Positions 48,545 to 64,000 of a stretch of DNA of 64,000 nt are shown piece by piece (the first letter of the stretch is position 1; the number at the start of each line of letters is the position of its first letter). Position numbers and translations under genes: made by a program. Source of the stretch: Hormiphora californensis (lineage: Eukaryota; Ctenophora; Tentaculata; Cydippida; Pleurobrachiidae); NCBI GenBank assembly GCA_020137815.1, contig CM035359.1:7804882-7868881 (forward strand), read 5' to 3'. Below the pieces are notes generated by a model. The model worked only from the letters and a program-made list of their open reading frames with translations. It was not told where the DNA came from and searched no databases.

Positions 48545-49358
48545 AAGGGCTAAAATTGCATATTTGAGGTCCCCTTGGTATGCCCTACAACCCCATATGG
48601 TGAGCTAAGCGGGCACTCGACAAAAATTTCGCCGATGTGTACCCTTAATGAGGGCGATGGAAATGTGACACTATTTTGGGACGTGCGAGACAATACGGAA
48701 CATGTGATTCGGGGATTCGGGGAACCTTACAAGCAGCAGGAGACGATACGAGATATGGATCATGATTCGGGGAAGCCTATATATAGGACAAAAAATAACA
48801 TTGACCATATATGGTCAATGTTATTTTTGTCTGGCTCGCCGATTAAAATTTTTCATGGAGCTGTAGCAAATTGGCTACAACCTCCTAAGTTTTACTCAGC
48901 ACCTCAAAAAATTAAAAAAAGTGACAAAACTTCATTATTATGAAAACGCGATGTCTCTAGCTCAATTCAGTGAGGTGCTAGACACTGAAATATGCCGTGA
49001 GGTGTCCTCGTGAGGTGCCATTGATTTACAGGAATACCCATTAATTTAAAAAATCGAAAATTTCGGGAAATGGTAGAATTATTTCTTACTCACATGATGA
49101 GGTGACTTTGGATAACACATTTACTCATTTATTGAGGTGTAAGTCGATTTAGACCTAAAAGGTTTACTCTTTGGGATTAAATGAGTAAGTATATGCAGTC
49201 GGACCCCGATTTAACGGCACCACGTATGTAGGGGAAGGTGGAGCAGGGTACGCCATGGCCCCAGTACTTTTCAGGAAATGGCCCCAGTACTTTTCATGAT
49301 AAGTCAAAAACTATGACTTTTTGGCCTAAAAACCGAAAAATTTTCTCGGGCTCCGCTG
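48545..49358. repeat. Direct repeat, copy B (partner at 40504-41320)
   Basis: See copy A. Here the end of the block joins straight onto TCGCTTCGCCCGATC, the arm found at 42190-42245, so copy B shows the simpler arrangement and copy A carries extra sequence of about 870 bp between the two parts. Confidence 0.93.
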
Positions 49359-49619
49359 TCGCTTCGCCCGATCTATTCAAATTTTCAATAGAAAAGTCAG
49401 TGTATGTCATCACGTGACCAAAAAAATTCGCCCCACTACTTTCAAAACTTCCCCTACATGCCTGAACGGCACCCTCGGGGGAAAGGGTTTTGTCCGTTAA
49501 ATCGGGGTATCCGCTAAATCGGGGTCAAATACTGTTAATTTCCTATATCGGGGGAAGATAATGCTGCCGTTAAATCGGGGTGCCGCTAAATCCGGGGCCG
49601 TTAAATCGGGGTCCGACTG
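49196..49619. mobile_element. Tigger-like MITE, 424 bp form
   Basis: Starts CAGTCGGACCCCGATTTAAC and ends GGGGTCCGACTG followed by TA. The left flank is TG rather than TA. The inside carries the CCCCGAGGG-type and CCTATATCGGGGG blocks of the shorter copies plus about 230 bp of extra DNA. Confidence 0.8.
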
Positions 49620-50317
49620 TAGTTGTAACTTGGCATATAGTAAGGTTAGACAATTTTCCCTCTGATAAGCCCAAAATTTGTACTAAAATTTACTCAAAGA
49701 GCTAGGTGCAGGCCCTCCAAAAGTGACCTATTTTAACCTACTTCTTCTGGACACCTCACAGATTGTGTAAGGAGTTTGAATCGATTAGGTACTGTTTGAG
49801 GGTGTCATGTGTGCAATTCAAAGCCATTTTTAGAACGATCTACTCACCCAGTGAGGTGCTATTGACGTTTTAATAAAACATCGTTTTTTTCGGTGCACCT
49901 CAGTCTATGAGTCATATTTTTCAAACTTTTTTGGTAAAACTGCTAGTTTTGAGCCTACTGCGTGTTTCTAGCTAGGAATAGCTGTAAAATTGAGGTGCTA
50001 TAGGTCAAAAAGCAGCTCTAAGTATATGTTGTAACTTTGGAAACTGTTTGCACCTCATAAATAGAGTAAGTTTGCTTACAAATTCGAGATGTGTTTAAAT
50101 TGAACACTTGAACAGACAGAGAGGAAGAGAGATAGAGAGAAAGAGAGAATAGAAAGCTTAGAGAAAAAGATAAAGAGAGAAAGAGTCAATAACAACTGCA
50201 GGGGGGAAGTTATTTTAAATTTTCATTTTCTCAAGTAAATTTGTTTACAGATACGGGGGAACTCACAAAAGATTGGTATTGCCTCGGTACTCTCAATAAA
50301 GGTAAACATGTTTAATA

Positions 50318-50489
50318 CAGTCGGACCCCGATTTAGGGACACCCTCGGGGGAAAGGCTCTTGTCCACTAAATCGGGGTGTCCACTAAATCGGGGTCAAAT
50401 AAGGTTAATTTCCTATATCGGGGGAAAAAAATCCTGTCCCTAAATCGGGGTGCCACTAAATCGGGGGCCCCTAAATCGGGGTCCGACTG
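50318..50489. mobile_element. Tigger-like MITE, 172 bp
   Basis: Ends CAGTCGGACCCCGATTTA / complement, flanked by TA on both sides (50316-50317 and 50490-50491). The inverted-end sequence and TA duplication fit pogo/Tigger-type elements. Confidence 0.88.
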
Positions 50490-50523
50490 TACTATGAAGT
50501 TCAACTTTGAATTTAGGATACTA

Positions 50524-50677
50524 CAGTCGGACCCCGATTTAGGGACACCCTTGGGGGAAAGGCTCTTGTCTACTAAATCGGGGTCAAATAAAGTTAATTT
50601 CCTATATCGGGGGAAAACATCCTGTCCCTAAATCGGGGTGCCACTAAATCGGGGGCCCCTAAATCGGGGTCCGACTG
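50524..50677. mobile_element. Tigger-like MITE, 154 bp
   Basis: Same ends as the 50318 copy with TA duplications at 50522-50523 and 50678-50679. It lacks about 18 bp in the middle. Only 34 bp separate the two copies. Confidence 0.88.
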
Positions 50678-51179
50678 TATGATATTATTTTTCCAGTCCG
50701 ATCTTTCCTTCCGTGACACGAACCTTTTTTCTGCAGTACAGGGAACCTGATAAAGTTGATATGAGCGAGGTGACTGAAATTTTAACCTGAAGCCAAGTTT
50801 CATATGCAGGTACCTTTGTATAATTGGTGTATGACGTATGTAGTGTGTGTATGTGTTCAGTGAACTGTTCAAACGTGAGATGGCTAATTAGCCCCCCCCC
50901 CCCCCATGTGAGATGGTTATCAATTATAAAATATCTGTCACTTGATTTGCCTTGCTCTGTTTTAGCAAAACTGAAAACAAAACAAGGTGTGCCTGATAGA
51001 AAATTGATCAGGATTCAAGACGACAGTAATTTACTGATAATGAACCATGCACGTCTGGCGCGAGAGGTGTCAAATTATTAGAGCTGGCAATGTCAGCACG
51101 TGTCATGCGCGGCTATCCTTCCTAGACGATTTAACAAGATATTGAGACATAATACCTTACTCTCGCTAATTAAGAAACG

Positions 51180-52450
51180 CTTTAGGAAGAAATTTTTTTA
51201 TAAGAAACGGGAAATGTGGAAACACATTAAATAAGACACCCCAAAATAAGAAACTCCCCCAAGAAAGTAAGAAACCCCAAAAATAAGAAACGCAAAAATA
51301 AGAAACCCCAAAAATAAGAAACGCAAAAATAAGAAACCCCAAAAATAAGAAACCCAAAAATTAAGAAACCCCAAAAATAAGAAACCCCAAAAATAAGAAA
51401 CCCAAAAATTAAGAAACCCCAAAATTAAGAAACCCCAAAATTAAGAAACTCGAAAAATAAGAAAGTAGAAACCCCAAGAATAAGAAACTCGAAAAATAAG
51501 AAACCTAATTAGGGGAGGGCCTCAAAAAGCCCTAAAATGGACATTTTTGACAATACAGACCAAATGCGGCTATTTCGAAGGTGTAGTCAAAATTTCAGCT
51601 CTAACGGTTGACAGGTTACGAAATGGTGGCCGGAATAAGAAAGCTGAGACAAGGGGGTTAAACACAACACAAAACAACTGCAATGAACTGCTTGTGTGTA
51701 AACACTCAGAACTGTTGCAGAATGCAGAGGCCCGTTTCTTATCTCTGTTTTCAAGATGGGTGTGTCGCCCTGCTTTCTCTCCCAATCTCTCTTCAGTCTT
51801 CCTATCTCGTCCTCTTTTTCTTTCTTTATCATTGATGATGTCTGCGTGTGTGTGTTAGAGAGAGAGAGAGCGAGATTGGGAGAGAAAGCAGGGCGACACA
51901 CCCATCTTGAAAACAGAGATCTCTAAGAAACGGGCCTCTGCATTCTGCAACAGTTCTGAGTGTTTACACACAAGCAGTTCATAGTCTAAATAGTCTTAAC
52001 AACATTTTACCTAGTTTAAATTGCGTTATTTTGCCGCATTTGGTCTGTGTTGTCAAAAATGTCCATTTTAGGGCTTTTTGAGGCCCTCCCCCTAATTAGG
52101 TTTCTTATTTTTGGGGTTTCTTAATTTTGGGGTTTCTTAATTTTGGGGTTTCTTAATTTTGGGGTTTCTTATTTTTGGGGTTTCTTAATTTTGGGGTTTC
52201 TTAATTTTGGGGTTTCTTATTTTTGGGGTTTCTTATTTTTTGGGTTTCTTAATTTTGGGGTTTCTTAATTTTGGGGTTTCTTAATTTTGGGGTTTCTTAA
52301 TTTTGGGGTTTCTTATTTTTGGGGTTTCTTATTTTTGGTTTCTTATTTTTTTAGTTTCTTAATTTTGGTTTCTTATTTTTTCAGTTTCTTAATAAACGAG
52401 AGAGTTTCTTATTTTTATGGTTTCTAAATTTTGGGGTTTCTTGTAAAAAA
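51180..52450. mobile_element. Foldback element with 17-18 bp repeat arms
   Basis: The left arm (51180-51510) is about 18 units of AAGAAACCCCAAAAATA; the right arm (52090-52450) is the complement (TTTCTTATTTTTGGGG). The inner parts also mirror each other (ATGGACATTTTTGACAA / TTGTCAAAAATGTCCAT; GGTGTGTCGCCCTGC). The centre is near 51850. No transposase seen. Confidence 0.9.
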
Positions 52451-52458
52451 GTTTATTA

Positions 52459-52630
52459 CAGTCGGACCCCGATTTAACGGCCCCCGATTTAGCGGCACCC
52501 CGATTTAACGGCAGCATAATCTTCCCCCGATATAGGAAATCAACAGTATTTAACCCCGATTTAGCGGACACCCCGATTTAACGGACAAAACCCTTTCCCC
52601 CGAGGGTGCCGTTAAATCGGGGTCCGACTG
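52459..52630. mobile_element. Tigger-like MITE, 172 bp, next to a foldback
   Basis: Ends as in the 50318 copy with TA at 52457-52458 and 52631-52632; internal order reversed relative to it. Confidence 0.88.
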
Positions 52631-52639
52631 TATTTAAAA

Positions 52640-53979
52640 GTTTCTTGAAATATGCGAGCTTAATTAACGAGAGTAAGGTATATTGTTTTGTTCAAACTTT
52701 TTTATTTCCGGGGAGGGATTGCCAGGTAAAATAAAAGAGTTTGTACAAAACAAGGGAGGGAGGGTCGAACAAGGCAAATAATATATGAGATAACGCGAAT
52801 ATAATTTCTAAATACGAATTTAAGTAGTATATAAAATGAGTTCTCCGATTAGTTTCACCCAAGATTTCTAATCTCGCAGCAAATTGCAAAACTAAAAAAC
52901 ATCTGGAATTTATGACACATGACAGTGTAAATTTTGACAGTGTAGGGTAAACCGGGGCAATTCGAACCATCGGGACAATTCGAACCATGTGCTGCCCGTC
53001 TCTCACCTAGTTAAGCTGTCATAATGACGACATCCTATCTCCAGAAGAAAACTGCTGGTTCGAGCCTGCCCGTTACCACTAAAAAGGCTCTAGATCCGGT
53101 TTATGTTGGCCAATTTCAGATTCGAAAAAACTAGCTGAAAGCTAACAATATTAGCTTTCAGATGGTATAAAAATTATTTGAATATTCGCATGTTTTCATT
53201 CCAAATTCTGGTAAATTAAGACCACCGGGGCAATTCGAACCGGGACAATTTGGTTAGGACACCGGGGCAATTTGGGGGAGGGATTTTTTGGGATAACTCC
53301 TTAACCGTAGGTTTATAGCCACTATAATCGAAGCAGAATTTCACGTCGAGAAAGATGATTGTATTTTTTTGTTCTAGACCGTTCTTGAAACCCATAAAAG
53401 CCAAAAAACCAAAAAATCTAAAAATCGTAAATTTAGGATTTGAGCATTAAAAATTTTATGACTTCTTAATTAGGTGAGATTCCATGAGGTTGGGGGTTGA
53501 AATTCTAGGAAGAAAGGGGGTCCATTGGAGGTTGACGGTTGGGACTTTATCTGCTCTCTATTGATGGGAGGTTGAAGATAGATAATAGAAGTTGCTCCAA
53601 AAGACTCAGGCTGAGAAGAAGAAGAGGATAGGATAAAGATGGAATGCAGTCCATATTATGTCCAATTTCCCGAGCGTGTATTGCTGGAGCCAACTCACGT
53701 CACTCAAATGTTGATGCAGACAATAAAATGAAAAATATGCAGTTTTTTGTACTTGGTACAATGTACAAAATGATAATTGCATTGAAAAATAACAATTAAA
53801 AGTGAGGTTCTATCCCCGTCTTTCTGCATGCATGCCCATCTTTCTCTTGCTAAAATATTTTCCTTCTTTCTTTATAAATAAAATAACAAGAATAACCTTA
53901 CTACCACCCATTGCACCAGAAGGGTACCAATCAGTAATCACATCAGTTACTGCACCGATATATATGTAATAAACAGCAA
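52640..53979. other. No gene seen (3' flank of SIX1/2)
   Basis: Contains the GGGGCAATTCGAACC phrase several times (52960-53280) and, at about 53300-53450, a diverged copy of the 48300-48490 sequence. No coding exon supported. Confidence 0.5.
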
Positions 53980-58949
<4,970 letters not shown>

Positions 58950-60907
58950 CTAAAATAAACAAAATACAATTAAATATATGATAGACGTGTTTTTTGGAGG
59001 CCGCGGCCCTAATAATATAAGTATCAGCGGGTGAAAATTTGTCTGATATACCCTGCCCGCTATAAAAAGCATGGATGTTTTTGCCGCTAAAACTTATTTT
59101 CAATAAATCCTTGCTTATATAAAGTAGGTATAACCCCCTAGCCCTTTGGTCGGGTTTCATACCATATACCACCGTCCCTGCTTCGTATGGCGGGCAGTAT
59201 ATGGTGTAGCGAATCACCCTAGCGGGCTGTGGTTGATATACCATTACCAATAGGACCGAATAACCAACCGTTATCGTTAAAAAATTGAACTTTATCGTGG
59301 ATCTAAACTGCACCTGGTTTCTGAACGAGGGTAGTATCCCACAGAGACTGAGTGTCTATCTAATACCATTTGTTGCTCGTACATTTTCTGTTGGGGTTTC
59401 AAAAGTAAGGAATTGCCAATAACGCACTGACGCTTGTAGTTAGACGCTTGTAGTTAGACCGTAGTTAAACCGTATTTGAAACACTATTAGATGGCGACCA
59501 CACCTTCATGTCTAGAAAATGTGCATCATTGCTGGGTCTGTGTGTTATCTAGTACGGTAGTTAAATATTTTTTTCTAACTGCAAGTATCACTGGCTTAGA
59601 GACGGTGGGAAAATTTGGTCAATGGTCACATTATATGAGACTGGAAATATTGCGATTTTTAAGTTAAACCTTGTTTCGGTTGTCGGTTGGTTGTAGGGGC
59701 CACGTTATTGAATGTGCGTCGTGTGATTAGTGTAGAAGCCACTAGTCCAAATTGCCCCTTATCTCGCGATCAAAAATATTCAGCTAACTAAAAGTTATGT
59801 TTCGATGTAAATTTGTTTTAAGGCTCAAGATAAAGGTTCAGTTGCACAAATGGAGTAGCTAACTAAACATGGCGCTTGAAATACCAATTGAATGCCAAAA
59901 GTGGTCCAAATTACCCCTGTATACTCTAAGCCTCTTTAAAAAATAAAACCAGTTATTAGTCTGGTACTTATCATATTATATAAGGAGTCTTCTAGTATAT
60001 TATATGACGTATGCAATAGTTAAAAACTCTGAAAATCAACAAACTGTTGAACACTGCACTGAACAGTATACATCAGTTAAGTGGCAGCCTGAAGTGGTAC
60101 TACTCTTTAATTAAATACTGGTCAGATTATACATCTATATAAATATATTATTGAAACACTATACAACAGCTGTTGGAGAAACGGGAACCCGAGCCGTAAC
60201 TAATTCCCTCATCTACACACCCGAGCTCTCTCTCTTTCTTTCTCATTAATCTCGTACTGTTTGTGTGTAGGGGAGCAGGTGGCCGACGGGGAGCAGTGCT
60301 ATTGGCCAGCGAGCGAATCTCCCCCGCTACCATTGGTGAGTGTTGTTTTGGCGGGTAGATGCAGCTAACGTACATTTTCAGCGAGGACGTGAAGAGATGA
60401 AAAAGGAAAAAAACAGCTCGGGGAAGGACTGTCTAAACAGCAAATTCTTGATCAACTGACATGACTATGCGTTGAGAAGGACAGTCAACGAAGCTTTGGA
60501 AGGGAAGGGAACCTCGGGGTGGGGAAGGGAACCTTAGGAAGCTGAAGAGAAGGCGGGATTGGAGCCAAAGTTCGGCTAATGTCACCATAATGAGCCACTA
60601 CGTTCTACCATTGCCGAGTGAAAGCTTGCATTTTGCGAACAAATGTTTTGACAAAAATACGACAACAAATTTTGCTAAAAATATGGAAAATTTTAACCGA
60701 ACTGTACACACAAATAAACCCTACATATCAAAACACACAATATCATACACTCCTGAATTGTGATGAATTATATCAAACTGCACGGAAAAATTTCACACCT
60801 TCCGTTTCATTCTTCTGATCTTACACACTTATTAAACGTATCCTGCGTATTTCAGTCCCAAATCTTAGAATTGTATCCAACAGACACACACCCACACACA
60901 CTCATCC

Positions 60908-61006
<99 letters not shown>

Positions 61007-61314
61007 GGATGTTGAAGCGCGGGGGGGGGGGCTGGGTCGAGTCCATAACCCATGCTACTGCGAGCTGATAGGTTGGATGAATGTTGACCTAGGGAAGCGA
61101 TCATAAACAAAACTATCTGAGGCTATAACTGTCTAAACATGATTCTCTCTCACACACAAAAACTGTCTCTCTCATGAGGGAGGCCGGGCGGAGCTACGTA
61201 AACCCCGACGAGATCTTCTTGTGTCCTTCTTCTCCATCATTTCTCTCTGTCTCGCGTGATACATCCGCATTCAAGCGAGTTCTGTATCTTTATTTAATTT
61301 ATCTCTCTGAATCT
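58950..61314. other. SIX1/2 5' region and intergenic DNA
   Basis: Should hold the first SIX1/2 exon and its promoter. A minus-strand 75-codon frame at 60375-60148 (MYVSCIYPPKQHSPMVAGE...) is a weak candidate for 5' sequence; no convincing donor in the right phase was found. A dispersed repeat (59120-59240) and a (CA)n tract (60914-61006) also lie here. Confidence 0.5.
60914..61006. repeat. (CA)n microsatellite
   Basis: CA units with one CATATA break near 60980, flanked by CACC-rich sequence and a G-run at 61021-61030. Confidence 0.96.
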
Positions 61315-62457
61315 TTAGTGCAGGAGAGCGAATATAGCGCCAAGGACCAGTGAAAGGACAGTTGAGGCAGCGGAAGCACCATTATCACAGATTGGAGACC
61401 CAATTTCTCCTCCTGAGCAGGTAGCCTCAGCATCGCCTCCCTGAGAAACTTGGTATTAGAACACTGGAAACATGAATACAAGGGATATATAATATACGCT
61501 TGGAATGGTAAAAAAGGAGCTCGACAGCTGCGGCAGTGCACCTCTAGTTTCGCCTAATTTGTTCCAAACACTCTGACACGAGGTGGGATGCTATCATACC
61601 TCAATGTTACCGTCATCCAGGCAGCTGAAAGTGACAGTCTGTCCAACAGGGTAGGGGGCACCACCCTCCTCAACCATGTCAGGGTAGGTAACTCCACCAG
61701 AGAAATCGGGAGGAGTACAACCATCTGAGGGGATCAAGGTGACTTTTGCAAACTGAAGCAAAACTTAGTTTCCCCTTGCCACACGTTCAATAACTGGACT
61801 GATTGTAATTTACACTGTATAGTACACTCACAGTAGCATTCGAAAGAAGGGAGTTCATCTCCTTCACAATCAATACTGATCTGAGAGAAGCTAGCAGAGG
61901 CGATGGTACCATCATTCACAATTCCGTACTTGCCAGCTGTCTTGATGTCAAAGTAGTAGCCTGAAACAGTTTATCATAGCTTAACCATTCATATCACCCA
62001 CTCAGGGTTATGCACAGTAGCCTTTTTTACAAAAGCATTGAAAAAGAGTAGCAATCTCATGCTTTGGACTTTGGAGCTCTGAAATGTATCCGGTGTTTTT
62101 GAATCTTTTGATGGCCGTTGATTTTGGCGTCGACAGGTGTATCTCACTACTCCTAGCCTAACAGAACAACTTACAAAAGTGCGGATACTTTTGTCCCGTG
62201 ATGGACGATGGTATATAGGCCTGTGCGGCGCCGCCACATGTATTTTGATTGGGTTGTTAGCACTCATGCCGTGCGGTTATGTTAACCTGCACAGCTCTTC
62301 ACACGTCTTTTGATACCAACTTACTCGAGTACTTTTTGTAAGTTGGTCCTTAATTCCTAGCTAAATCGATTCATGATTGGATTAAACTTAGTGCAGCTTA
62401 ATTCTAACATGCAATTGGACACACCGACTTACAGAAACCAATGCACCATGATTCTCC

Positions 62458-62547
<90 letters not shown>

Positions 62548-63647
62548 CTCTCCCCTTCAGAAAACAATGCTTCTGTAATAGTAAATTTGCAACTATCTCG
62601 CCTCAGTAAGGGGAAACTCTAACTGAATGGCATCCCATTAATGGGATCCCATCAACAGTAAAACTCTAACTGATAATGGACCACAGTGATGGTTCTTTCT
62701 CTGTATTCTCTCTGTGTGCGCGCCCGTGCCCGGGCATGCTCAATGTACTGATTGATTGATTGATTGACTGCCTACAGAGAGAATACAGAGAAAGAACCAT
62801 CACTGTGGTCCATTATCAGTTAGAGTTTTACTGTTGATGGGATCCCATTAATGGGATGCCATTCAGTTAGAGTTTCCCCTAACGAAGAAACATATACAAA
62901 ATATACAATACCAAGACTACTTACTGGGGTTGCAGTAGAGGGTGTAGGAATCTCCGACCATCTGATTAGCGTTGGTATCAGTGAAGCCGTTGCTGACCGT
63001 AGGTACCTCACAGATATCGACATCTAAAACAAGAATAATTATTCCATTTCGTTTCATATGATGTGCTTCCCTGCTAAACGAATACCCGGCCGAACCGATC
63101 GGCGATCGTGATGAGATCTGTCAATCACCGCCCACGACAAAAAATTCTGAAAAGACGCTTAAAATTAATAACAAATCGAAAAAAAGACGATAGACGAAAC
63201 GTTTTAGGTATCTTGTCAACCTTTAATTAGGGTTCCCACTTCTTAGGGAGATGATCATATCAGATTGAGTGAGAAGGTATGTTTTAACCCCATCTAGCCA
63301 TTGAATGGGGTGAAAAGAGAATCTGAGAGATGTCATGACGCACTGACACCTACTAAAGTCGGATTTTTTTGAAGTTGTCACCCCCTTTTCATGTGCAGCG
63401 TCGTATTTGTGCGTGACAGCCCCCGCTTGCTCTCTTTTTGGCAAAAAAATTTTTTGGCAAAAAGCCGCATATCATCGGAAAGAGCATAAATTTGTGAGTC
63501 CGTAAAATGTTTGTTTGACAAAATTAGTCAAGATAATCGTTACTCACCAGCACAGTAGGGGGAATCTCCGTTGTATGTGACAACTCCATTTATACAGTCT
63601 AGGAACCTCTCTCCAACAAGATTGAGGGTTTCATTCTGGCAAGATAT
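61315..63647 (-). CDS. Sushi (CCP) domain protein, C-terminal part, probably GPI-anchored
   Basis: Minus exons: 63647-63548, 63023-62925, 61960-61832, 61724-61600, 61440-61315 (TAA 61317-61315); phases agree. The gene continues beyond the window on its 5' side. The roughly 190 residues include the end of one cysteine-rich module (SCQNETLNLVGERFLDC; YCAG) and two sushi-like modules, CEVPTVSNGFTD...DELPSFECY and GCTPPDFSGGVTYP...VGQTVTFSC...GSPICDNG. The chain ends in small residues (NGASAAS) followed by a hydrophobic stretch (TVLSLVLGAIFALLH), the layout of a GPI-anchor signal. Sushi proteins are extracellular and act in adhesion, receptor or complement-type binding; which one cannot be told here. 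Confidence 0.85.
62456..62552. repeat. (CT)n microsatellite
   Basis: CT repeats with a few CTAT and TTTC variants, in an intron of the sushi-domain gene. Confidence 0.95.
62612..62893. repeat. Foldback, about 120 bp arms, inside sushi-gene intron
   Basis: AACTCTAACTGAATGGCATC...CTGTATTCTCTCTGT and its complement flank a 45 bp centre rich in GCGC and TTGATTGA. Both arms contain the nested palindrome CCCATTAATGGG. Confidence 0.93.
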
Positions 63648-63795
63648 CTGCGGAAGGTTTAGATACACGGCTGATTGTTGTGAGAATACGGTATTGGTTA
63701 AAGTGAGAGTGGGCCAATTCAGAATTGGACAAGATCGTTGTAGGTAGTAGTATAGAGAATAGCTCTCCGAGAATAGGACCGAAGTCGGACGTAAC

Positions 63796-63800
<5 letters not shown>

Positions 63801-63874
<74 letters not shown>
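63801..63874. repeat. (CT)n microsatellite
   Basis: Pure CT run of about 37 units upstream (in gene direction) of the 63647 exon. Confidence 0.97.
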
Positions 63875-63877
<3 letters not shown>

Positions 63878-64000
63878 ACAAACACAACCCGAATTCCCAC
63901 ATGAACCTCTTTCCTATGACGGGCATCGAGTACACCACTAGTGGCGGTGCAAAGATCTCACCATCGAATCATGTAAGGGATCTGGGTATCAAAGTCTCCA

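Noticed and set aside
60148-60375. Possible first exon of SIX1/2
   Set aside because: No donor in the phase needed by the 58949 exon and no resemblance to SIX N-termini that I can defend.
63963-64000. Possible further sushi-gene exon ending at a GTGAGAT donor
   Set aside because: The phase does not match the 63647 exon start and too little sequence is visible to judge.

Overview
This window is animal nuclear DNA. All five protein genes I could build are split by many GT-AG introns, and together they are animal-specific or typical of animals: a SIX1/2 homeobox gene, a CENP-A-type histone, the AP-2 alpha adaptin, TBC1D23 and a sushi-domain surface protein. The repeat load (foldback elements, piggyBac, Tigger-like MITEs, LINE-type fragments carrying a C-terminal endonuclease-like domain) would suit a sponge or another non-bilaterian, but the sequence does not fix the species. 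Exon models were made by reading the frames, the GT/AG borders and the codon phases by eye; every join listed keeps frame.

Layout. 362-5351 (+): the 3' fourteen exons of TBC1D23, from the TBC domain to the stop. 6635-10009 (-): a CENP-A-like centromeric H3, convergent with TBC1D23, whose 2.7 kb intron is almost all palindromic repeat. 11496-30041 (-): a complete AP-2 alpha adaptin in 27 exons (978 residues predicted), with a piggyBac element and several foldback or tandem repeats in its introns. 30167-30714 (-): a small two-exon CX9C protein 126 bp upstream of the adaptin start codon. 30.9-53 kb: a gene-poor stretch of mobile-element debris (zinc-finger ORF1, retroelement C-terminal domains, a perfect 1.55 kb palindrome, a 343 bp satellite with ten copies, direct repeats 8 kb apart, pogo/Tigger-like MITEs), including about 2 kb that looks like poorly corrected sequence. 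53980-58949 (-): SIX1/2, all but its first exon. 61315-63647 (-): the 3' end of a sushi-domain, probably GPI-anchored protein running off the window.

Most striking pattern. Three independent minisatellites in two genes (52 bp x 6 in TBC1D23; 29-31 bp x about 29 and 74-81 bp x 7 in the adaptin) all sit exactly across a 3' splice site. Each unit carries a pyrimidine tract, the AG and the first 8-58 bases of the exon, and only the exon-proximal copy joins the real exon. A fourth adaptin exon (hinge) has its acceptor and first 33 coding bases duplicated about 700 bp upstream, and two adaptin acceptors use expanded CT microsatellites as pyrimidine tract. This repeated targeting of acceptor junctions is the observation I would follow first.

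Functional links between neighbours are weak, as usual in animal genomes: TBC1D23 and AP-2 alpha both act in vesicle traffic (endosome-to-Golgi tethering and clathrin endocytosis), but they are separated by the CENP-A gene and there is no sign of co-regulation.
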